Assembly (NCBI GenBank): GCA_900762005.1
Contig: CAAFEV010000044.1
Coordinates: 1-7,514, forward strand
Length of the DNA stretch: 7,514 nt
DNA from: an uncultured Oscillospiraceae bacterium
GTDB lineage: Bacteria; Bacillota; Clostridia; Oscillospirales; Oscillospiraceae
Reading direction: 5' to 3'
Both the position numbers and the translations under genes were made by a program. Shown here one piece after another: positions 1-5,203 of this stretch. The notes beneath the pieces are model-generated. The model searched no databases. It was not told where the DNA came from and saw only the letters and a list, made by a program, of their open reading frames with translations. Positions within the stretch are counted from its first letter, which is position 1; each line of letters opens with the position of its first letter.

Positions 1-68
1 ATGGTCTTTTGTGTCTTGCGCGAAGCGAAGGGAATGGTCATAAAAATGAAACAGTTCGTTAAAATTAC

Positions 69-74
69 AGGAGG
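69..74 (+). promoter_or_regulatory. Ribosome binding site deciding the start of the LeuA-like gene
   Basis: A perfect AGGAGG lies 7 bases before the ATG at 82. The reading frame is open back to base 1 and has ATGs at 1, 34 and 46, but none of these has a comparable purine-rich site where one can be seen. Starting at 82 also puts the protein at the usual beginning of the family, a beta strand leading into D-x-T-L. Start 82 is therefore preferred. Confidence 0.9.
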
Positions 75-81
75 TATTCCC

Positions 82-1500
82 ATGAAAGTCATTCGGATAG
101 CAGATGCGACATTGTGTGCAAAGGCGGCGGCGGGGCGTGTTGTGCCCGGCTTCCGCGAGAGAATTGAGATTGTCAAGGCACTGGATCGACTTTGCGCGGA
201 TGCCGTTGAATTAGAATGCGCCGCACAGAACAAGGCGGACCTGCTGCTGCTGCAAACAGCAGCACCGTTGGTGCAAAACAGTGTGCTCTGCTGCCGTGTG
301 CCGTGGGATGCCGAGGCAATCTCCGCTGTTTGGGAGGCAATTCGCGGTGCAAAGCAGCCGCGCTTGCAGCTCTGCGTTCCGACCTCAACCGTGCAGGTGG
401 AGTATGTGCTCGGCTGCAAGCAGAGGGTTTTACTGGAGCAGATTCCGGATAGAATTGCGCAGGCGAAAGCCCTGTGTAACGATGTGGAATTCTCCGCCGG
501 GGACGCGACACGCAGTGAGCCGGAGTTTTTGGCTGCCGCGCTGCAGGCGGCGATTTGCGCCGGAGCGACGGGCATTACCGTCTGCGATACGGCGGGACTG
601 CTGCTGCCGCAGGAGTTTGCGGCGTTTTTGACCGATTTATACGCCCGCGTGCCGGAGCTGAAAACGGTGCGTCTGGGTGTGGAATGCTCGAAAAAAATGC
701 ACATGAGCACGGCTTGCAGCATTGCAGCGGTGGGCGTGGGCGCAGAGCTGATAAAAACCGCCGTCGGCAGCGAGAGTCTGCCGAGTCTGACTGCGGTTGC
801 GGATGTGATTCGTCTGCGCAGCGGCGATTTGAAGCTCGAAACTGCGCTCAACCTGTCCGTTTTGGAGCAGACCTGCACGCGCATTCACGATATTCTCTTC
901 ACCAAGCAGAGCGAAAATTCGCCGTTTACCTCGGGTGTGCGCCCCGCTCCGCAGGAGAAAATTGTCCTGCAAAAGGGCGATTCGCAGGAGACGGTGCTTA
1001 CCTGCGTACGGCAGCTCGGCTATACGCTTTCCGAGGAGGACAAGGCACGGGTTTATGAGAATGTGTGCCGCGTAACGAGGAAAAAAACCATTGGCGCGAA
1101 GGAGCTGGACGCGATTGTTGCCAGCGCGGCGATGCAGGCAATGCCGACCTATCGCCTGCACAGCTTTGTTACCAACAGCAGCAATGTTATGAGCGCGTCT
1201 GCACAGGTGGAGTTAGAGCACGACGGCGCGTTGCTTCAAGGCATCAGCCTCGGCGACGGCCCGATTGACGCGGCTTTTTTGGCGATTGAAAAGATTTTGG
1301 GGCACCATTTTGAGCTGGACGATTTTCAGATTCAGTCTGTCACCGAGGGCAGAGAGGCAATGGGCGAGGCGATTGTCAAGCTGCGCGCAAACGGCAAGCT
1401 CTACGCCGGGCGCGGCATCTCCACCGATATCATCGGCGCGAGCGTCCATGCATATCTGAATGCGCTGAACAAAATCTGCTATGAGGAGGGTCAGGGATGA
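82..1500 (+). CDS. LeuA-like (2-isopropylmalate/citramalate synthase family) protein with degenerate active site
   Basis: The protein is 472 residues. An N-terminal DRE-TIM/HMGL-like barrel (about 1-270) is followed by a linker subdomain and a C-terminal LeuA dimer (allosteric) domain (about 355-465). Family identity rests on VEFSAGDATRS (135-145), CDTAG (168-172), and the C-terminal GDGPIDAAF and GRGISTDIIGAS motifs. Synthases of this family condense acetyl-CoA with a 2-oxo acid using a divalent metal, but here the catalytic parts are gone. The usual TLRDGEQ reads TLCAKAA (10-16), the metal-binding HxHND reads ECSKK (201-205), GERAGN reads SESLPS (230-235), and the HESGIHQDG segment is replaced by a stretch near FTSGVR. 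It is unlikely to be a working synthase; a binding, regulatory or repurposed role is inferred. The frame is intact, so this is not a decayed pseudogene. It is the first gene of an operon, with its stop overlapping the next start. Confidence 0.85.
   Translation: MKVIRIADATLCAKAAAGRVVPGFRERIEIVKALDRLCADAVELECAAQNKADLLLLQTAAPLVQNSVLCCRVPWDAEAISAVWEAIRGAKQPRLQLCVPTSTVQVEYVLGCKQRVLLEQIPDRIAQAKALCNDVEFSAGDATRSEPEFLAAALQAAICAGATGITVCDTAGLLLPQEFAAFLTDLYARVPELKTVRLGVECSKKMHMSTACSIAAVGVGAELIKTAVGSESLPSLTAVADVIRLRSGDLKLETALNLSVLEQTCTRIHDILFTKQSENSPFTSGVRPAPQEKIVLQKGDSQETVLTCVRQLGYTLSEEDKARVYENVCRVTRKKTIGAKELDAIVASAAMQAMPTYRLHSFVTNSSNVMSASAQVELEHDGALLQGISLGDGPIDAAFLAIEKILGHHFELDDFQIQSVTEGREAMGEAIVKLRANGKLYAGRGISTDIIGASVHAYLNALNKICYEEGQG
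1483..1490 (+). promoter_or_regulatory. Ribosome binding site inside the end of the LeuA-like gene
   Basis: GAGGAGGG lies 6 bases before the ATG at 1497 and is embedded in the last codons of the upstream gene. The stop and start overlap as ATGA (1497-1500), an arrangement typical of translational coupling. Confidence 0.85.
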
Positions 1501-3977
1501 AGCTCTCCTTTTCAACCAACCGTTGGGGAAGCGTCGGGCTGCGCCGCTTTTTGGAGATTGCCGCCGCCTATGATTTTCAGGGCTTGGAGCTGCACAGCGC
1601 GGCGGATTTGGACGGCGAGACACCCTCGGAGATTTATCACCGTCTGCTGACGCTCGGGCTGGAAATTCCCTGTATTGATGTGACCGCCGACATCGGTGAT
1701 GCGGCGCAAAAGGAGGCTGCGCTTCTTGAGCTTGCCGCCGCGCTCACTGCGGCACAGCAGCTACGCGCACCGTATCTGCGGCTGCGCGCAACCGAGCGCG
1801 ACGGCGCACAGGCGGCTGCCGAGGCATTTTTAGCCGACGCAATTCCGCTTGCCGAGGCTGCCGGACGGGTGCTTTTGGTGGAAACTGCCGGTGTTTTCGC
1901 GAATACTGAGCGATTAAGAGCGGTTTTGAGCGGTTATCCGACCGACGCACTCGGCGCACTCTGGGATTTGCATTATCCCTGCCATGTCCACGGCGAGACT
2001 GCGGAGCAGACGATTTCCAACTTAGGAGCCTATGTGCGCCATGTGCACTGCAAGGACGCCGATGAGAACGGCGCGTACCGATTGCTCGGCGAGGGCACAC
2101 TGCCGCTCAGCGAGATTATCGACGCGCTGCGCTCGGTCAACTACGACGGCTTTATCTCACTGGAATGGGACCCGGCATGGCTGACGGAGTTTGCGGATAT
2201 GGACTTGATTTTCACGCAGTTTGTCAGCTATATGTCGCGCTATGATGATTTGTCGCGGGCGCGCAGCAGCCTGTACCACAGCAAGGACGGCAAGGGCGTG
2301 TTCGTGTGGAAAAAGGACGCGCTGGTGGAAAAGACCTTTTCACAGGTCCTTGACACGATGGTGCGCGAATTTCCGGACCAGTACGCGCTGAAATACACAA
2401 CGCTTGACTATACGCGCACCTATGCGCAGTTTCGCCGCGATGTTGACATCTTTGCGCGTTCGCTGATTGCGCTGGGCGTAAGGGCAGGCAGCCATGTGGC
2501 GGTCTGGGCGACGAACATCCCGCAGTGGTACATTGCCTTCTGGGCGGTGACGAAGCTGGGCGGTGTGCTTGTGACAATGAATACCGCCTACAAAATCCAT
2601 GAGGCGGAGTATCTGCTGCGTCAGTCCGACACGCACACGCTTGTGATGATATCGGGCTACCGCGATTCGGATTACGCCGCGATTGTGCGCGAGCTGTGCC
2701 CCGAGCTGGACACGGCGGAGCCGGGTAAGCCCCTGCACGCACGCAGGCTGCCCTTTTTACGCAATGTGATTACGGTCGGCTTTCATATGCCCGGCGCACT
2801 GCGCTGGGAGGACGCGCTGACCCGCGCGGCCGAGGTGCCGCAGCAGGAGCTGCTGCGCATGGCGGCGGCGGTCAGTCCGCATGACGTGTGCAATATGCAG
2901 TACACCTCCGGCACGACGGGCTTCCCGAAGGGCGTGATGCTGACGCATTATAACATCGTCAATAACGGCAAGTGCATCGGCGACCGTATGGACTTATCCA
3001 CGGCGGATCGCATGATGATTCAGGTGCCGATGTTCCACTGCTTCGGCATGGTGCTTGCCATGACCGCAACGATGACGCACGGCGGCACGATTTTACCCCT
3101 GCCGTATTTTTCGCCCAAGCCTGCGCTTGCCTGCATTCATCAGGAGCACATCACCGCCTTCCACGGCGTGCCGACGATGTTCATCGCGATGCTGGAGCAC
3201 AGGGATTTTGCGGCCACGGACTTTTCCTTCATGCGCACGGGCATCATGGCGGGCTCACCGTGTCCGGTCAGCGTGATGCAGGACGTGGTGAACAAAATGC
3301 ACATGAGCCAGATTACGATTGTCTACGGACAGACCGAGGCGTCTCCCGGCTGCACAATGAGCAGCACGGACGACCCGTTGGAAGTGCGCGTGGCAACTGT
3401 CGGCAGAGCCATGCCGGAAATCGAGTGCAAAATTGTCAATCCCGAGACCGGCGAGGACTGCCCGGACAACGTGACGGGTGAATTTGTCGCACGCGGATAC
3501 AATATTATGAAGGGCTATTACAAGATGCCCAGAGCCACCGCTGCCGCCATTGACGCGCAGGGCTGGCTGCACACGGGCGACCTTGCCTGCCGCACGGCGG
3601 AGGGTAACTACCGCATTACCGGGCGGCTCAAGGATATGATTATCCGCGGCGGCGAGAACATCTATCCCAAGGAGATTGAGGAATTCATCTATACCCATCC
3701 GAAGGTGCGCGATGTGCAGGTCATCGGCGTGCCGGACGCGCAGTACGGCGAGGAAATCATGGCGTGCGTCATTCTTAAGCAGGGCGAGACCATGACCGAG
3801 GACGAGATGAAGGCGTTTGTCCGCGCCAATATGGCAAAGCACAAGGTTCCGCGCTATGTGGACTTCGTCGATGCCTTCCCGATGAATGTCGCCGGGAAAA
3901 TACTTAAATATCAGATGCGCGAGGACGCCGTGAAAAAGCTCGGCTTGCAGAAGGCGAGCGAAATCGTCACCGCGTAA
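1497..3977 (+). CDS. Fusion: xylose-isomerase-like TIM barrel + AMP-forming acyl-CoA synthetase
   Basis: The protein is 826 residues in one unbroken frame. Residues about 1-245 form an AP-endonuclease-2/xylose-isomerase-like barrel (sugar phosphate isomerase/epimerase type). All expected metal-ligand positions appear present: E129 (LLVETAG), D157/H159 (WDLHYP), H182/H184 (HVHCKDA) and E223 (SLEWDP). After a short linker, residues about 275-826 form a full-length ANL-superfamily ligase that forms an acyl-AMP and then an acyl-CoA. Its core motifs are TSGTTGFPKG (470-479), YGQTEAS (610-616), GWLHTGDL (689-696), GRLKDMIIRGGENIYPKE (709-726) and the catalytic lysine K801 in NVAGKIL. By motif wording the ligase resembles the YngI-type fatty-acyl-CoA synthetases of Firmicutes; chain length or substrate cannot be read. 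No signal peptide or membrane segment is evident, so it is cytoplasmic. Fusion suggests the barrel makes or processes the acid that the ligase activates (inference). Start overlaps the upstream stop. Confidence 0.92.
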   Translation: MKLSFSTNRWGSVGLRRFLEIAAAYDFQGLELHSAADLDGETPSEIYHRLLTLGLEIPCIDVTADIGDAAQKEAALLELAAALTAAQQLRAPYLRLRATERDGAQAAAEAFLADAIPLAEAAGRVLLVETAGVFANTERLRAVLSGYPTDALGALWDLHYPCHVHGETAEQTISNLGAYVRHVHCKDADENGAYRLLGEGTLPLSEIIDALRSVNYDGFISLEWDPAWLTEFADMDLIFTQFVSYMSRYDDLSRARSSLYHSKDGKGVFVWKKDALVEKTFSQVLDTMVREFPDQYALKYTTLDYTRTYAQFRRDVDIFARSLIALGVRAGSHVAVWATNIPQWYIAFWAVTKLGGVLVTMNTAYKIHEAEYLLRQSDTHTLVMISGYRDSDYAAIVRELCPELDTAEPGKPLHARRLPFLRNVITVGFHMPGALRWEDALTRAAEVPQQELLRMAAAVSPHDVCNMQYTSGTTGFPKGVMLTHYNIVNNGKCIGDRMDLSTADRMMIQVPMFHCFGMVLAMTATMTHGGTILPLPYFSPKPALACIHQEHITAFHGVPTMFIAMLEHRDFAATDFSFMRTGIMAGSPCPVSVMQDVVNKMHMSQITIVYGQTEASPGCTMSSTDDPLEVRVATVGRAMPEIECKIVNPETGEDCPDNVTGEFVARGYNIMKGYYKMPRATAAAIDAQGWLHTGDLACRTAEGNYRITGRLKDMIIRGGENIYPKEIEEFIYTHPKVRDVQVIGVPDAQYGEEIMACVILKQGETMTEDEMKAFVRANMAKHKVPRYVDFVDAFPMNVAGKILKYQMREDAVKKLGLQKASEIVTA

Positions 3978-3978
3978 C

Positions 3979-3983
3979 GGAGG
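3979..3983 (+). promoter_or_regulatory. Ribosome binding site of the amidohydrolase gene
   Basis: GGAGG begins two bases after the preceding stop and lies 4 bases before the ATG at 3988. The short spacing and 10-base intergenic gap support co-transcription with the upstream fusion gene. Confidence 0.75.
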
Positions 3984-3987
3984 CTCT

Positions 3988-4785
3988 ATGACCCCGATTA
4001 TCGATACCCATTGCCATGTCTATCCCGAAAAAATCGCCGTAAAAGCATCGGAGAACACCGCTCATTTTTACGGCATACCCGCGAGCTATGACGGCACGGT
4101 TGCAACCTTAAAAATGCAGGCGGCGCAGGCGGGCATAGCCCATGCTGTTATCAATTCCGTCGCAACCGCGCCCAAGCAGGTCAGTGCCATCAACCGCTTT
4201 ATTGCGGGAACGGTTGCCGAAAGCGGCGGTACAATGACGGGCTTAGGCACCCTGCACCCGGACAGCGAAGATGCAGAAAGCGATGTGGAGCAGGCGATTG
4301 CCCTCGGTCTGAAGGGTATTAAGCTCCACCCGGACATCCAACACTTTTCTCTCGATGAGCCGCGGGTTATGCGCCTGTTTGCACTGTGTGAGGGACGGCT
4401 GCCGATGCTGCTGCATCTGGGCGACAGACGGTATGATTACTCCAATCCCAACCGGGTGAAAACCGTATTGGAAGCCTTTCCGCGCCTGCGGGTGATCGGG
4501 GCGCATTTTGCCGGCTGGTCTATCTGGGAGGAGGCAACGCACGAGTTGTCCGGCTACGAGAACCTCTTGGTGGATTGTTCATCGTCAATGTATGCGCTGA
4601 CACCCGAAAAAACCGTGGAGCTGATTCGCATTTACGGCGCGGAGCGTGTGCTCTTCGGCACGGATTACCCGCTGATGTCCCCGGTGACGGAGACGGAACG
4701 CTTCCTGAAGCTTGCCCTAACGCCTGATGAGCGAGAAAGAATTCTGTGGAAAAACGCTGCCGCCTTTTACGGAATCGAGCCGTAA
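3988..4785 (+). CDS. TIM-barrel metal-dependent hydrolase (amidohydrolase superfamily, COG2159-like)
   Basis: The protein is 265 residues, a usual length for compact members of the Amidohydro_2 / COG2159 group (hydrolases, decarboxylases and lactonases acting on carboxylic acids). The metal site can be traced: HCH at H8-H10 on the first strand (IIDTHCHV), K112/H114 in GIKLHPD, H143 (LLHLGD), H173 (IGAHFAG) and D226 in LFGTDYP, in the order expected for this superfamily. There is no signal peptide or membrane segment, so it is cytoplasmic. It sits 10 bases after the isomerase-ligase fusion and is probably the last gene of that operon. The reaction cannot be assigned. From context it could hydrolyse or decarboxylate a ring or acid intermediate in the same pathway. 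TatD-type DNase is a less likely alternative, because the GIKLHP and FGTDYP wording fits COG2159 better. Confidence 0.88.
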   Translation: MTPIIDTHCHVYPEKIAVKASENTAHFYGIPASYDGTVATLKMQAAQAGIAHAVINSVATAPKQVSAINRFIAGTVAESGGTMTGLGTLHPDSEDAESDVEQAIALGLKGIKLHPDIQHFSLDEPRVMRLFALCEGRLPMLLHLGDRRYDYSNPNRVKTVLEAFPRLRVIGAHFAGWSIWEEATHELSGYENLLVDCSSSMYALTPEKTVELIRIYGAERVLFGTDYPLMSPVTETERFLKLALTPDERERILWKNAAAFYGIEP

Positions 4786-4864
4786 CACGTCAATGCTTGC
4801 GGACCTTCAAGCTGCCGGGGCTTGTTCGATGATTTGACTTTTTCCGCATTCTCTGTTTTTGCGC
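4786..4864. other. Intergenic spacer between the operon end and the T-box promoter
   Basis: No ORF or strong intrinsic terminator is seen here. Two weak inverted repeats exist: CAAGC/GCTTG (4808-4812 / 4820-4824), and an outer GTCAA/TTGAC (4789-4793 / 4834-4838) followed by five T. They might form a poor terminator for the upstream operon, but the pairing is too short to call. Confidence 0.4.
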
Positions 4865-4893
4865 TTGACAAGGGCGCAACCGGGTGATATACT
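4865..4893 (+). promoter_or_regulatory. Sigma-A-type promoter driving the T-box leader and ligase gene
   Basis: A perfect -35 TTGACA (4865-4870), a 17-base spacer and a -10 TATACT (4888-4893, five of six matches to TATAAT). The predicted transcription start is about 4899-4901, just upstream of Stem I of the T-box, which is where a promoter is expected. It makes the downstream gene a separate transcription unit from genes 82-4785. Confidence 0.9.
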
Positions 4894-5121
4894 CTTAGCA
4901 ATTCCATAAACCGTAAAGGCTGTGACGAAGACGGCATAGCGTGTTTCCTTTCCAGAGAGCCGGAGGTGCTGCAATTCCGGTATGCGAAACGCACTGAAAA
5001 AGCCCATCCCTTCCGAGCCGAAGAGCTGAGACTATGCATTTTGCAAAAGGTAGGCGTCTTCCGTAGCTGCCACGTGACGGCAAGGGGCTTGGCAGAGCCA
5101 AAAGTGGCGCGAAAGCGCAAG

Positions 5122-5157
5122 TTGAGTGGTACCGCGGGTAAGTTTTACTCGTCTCAA
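5122..5157 (+). promoter_or_regulatory. T-box antiterminator
   Basis: Helix TTGAG/CTCAA (5122-5126 / 5153-5157) stacks directly under helix GCGGGTAA/TTACTCGT (5134-5141 / 5145-5152, two G-U pairs). They are separated only by the canonical 7-base bulge TGGTACC (5127-5133), which pairs with the tRNA acceptor end. Its 3' strand (from 5147) is also the 5' strand of the terminator, so the two structures exclude each other. Confidence 0.93.
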
Positions 5158-5182
5158 ACAAGAGTTTGAGACGAGTTTTTTT
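5147..5182 (+). terminator. Intrinsic terminator of the T-box leader
   Basis: A perfect 13-bp stem pairs 5147-5159 (ACTCGTCTCAAAC) with 5164-5176 (GTTTGAGACGAGT) around the tetraloop AAGA. A run of seven T (5176-5182) follows. It ends 21 bases before the start codon of the regulated gene. Confidence 0.96.
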
Positions 5183-5190
5183 GTTTTGAA

Positions 5191-5197
5191 AAGAGGG
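5191..5197 (+). promoter_or_regulatory. Ribosome binding site deciding the start of the HTH-cupin-ligase gene
   Basis: AAGAGGG lies 6 bases before the ATG at 5204. The same frame is open back to a GTG at 5126, but that GTG is part of the T-box bulge and precedes the terminator, so it cannot be the true start. Confidence 0.85.
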
Positions 5198-5203
5198 TTT
5201 ATC

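Larger units (their letters stand above)
4900..5182 (+). promoter_or_regulatory. T-box riboswitch (tRNA-sensing leader, transcription-attenuation type)
   Basis: This leader reads the charging state of one tRNA. Uncharged tRNA stabilises the antiterminator and lets RNA polymerase reach the gene at 5204; otherwise the terminator forms. Visible parts: Stem I base GGCU/AGCC (4918-4921 / 5016-5019) with GACGA and CCGAG kink-turn-like flanks; an upper helix 4941-4947 / 4986-4992; the hallmark distal motif AGAGAGCCGG (4954-4963) closing with CCGGT (4977-4981); a GCGC-GAAA-GCGC hairpin (5107-5118) in the Stem III position; T-box sequence GAGTGGTACCGCGGG (5124-5138); and the antiterminator and terminator listed separately. 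The variable base of UGGN is U (5130), so the partner tRNA should have discriminator A73. The specifier codon lies in the 3' side of the Stem I loop (4996-5007) but is ambiguous. Confidence 0.96.

Noticed and set aside
16..44. Possible promoter TTGCGC - 17 bases - CATAAA upstream of the first gene
   Set aside because: Only three of six -35 and four of six -10 bases match consensus; the true promoter may lie outside the window.
1..81. N-terminal extension of the LeuA-like protein from ATG at 1, 34 or 46
   Set aside because: No good ribosome binding site is visible for these starts, and the perfect AGGAGG at 69-74 points to 82.
3255..3842. Reverse-strand open frame of 195 codons inside the acyl-CoA synthetase domain
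   Set aside because: It lies opposite conserved ligase motifs and has low-complexity, family-free translation, as expected of an antisense shadow.
4789..4843. Terminator for the 82-4785 operon formed by GTCAA/TTGAC plus five T
   Set aside because: A 5-bp base around a 40-base interior with only one weak 5-bp inner hairpin is not convincing as an intrinsic terminator.
4966..5169. Small forward open frame across the T-box leader
   Set aside because: It overlaps Stem I, the antiterminator and the terminator, begins within the distal Stem I loop and has no sign of a protein family; the RNA structure explains the sequence.
5126..5203. Longer N-terminus for the HTH-cupin-ligase from GTG at 5126
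   Set aside because: This segment is the T-box bulge, antiterminator and terminator; the ATG at 5204 has its own ribosome binding site and begins a normal HTH protein.
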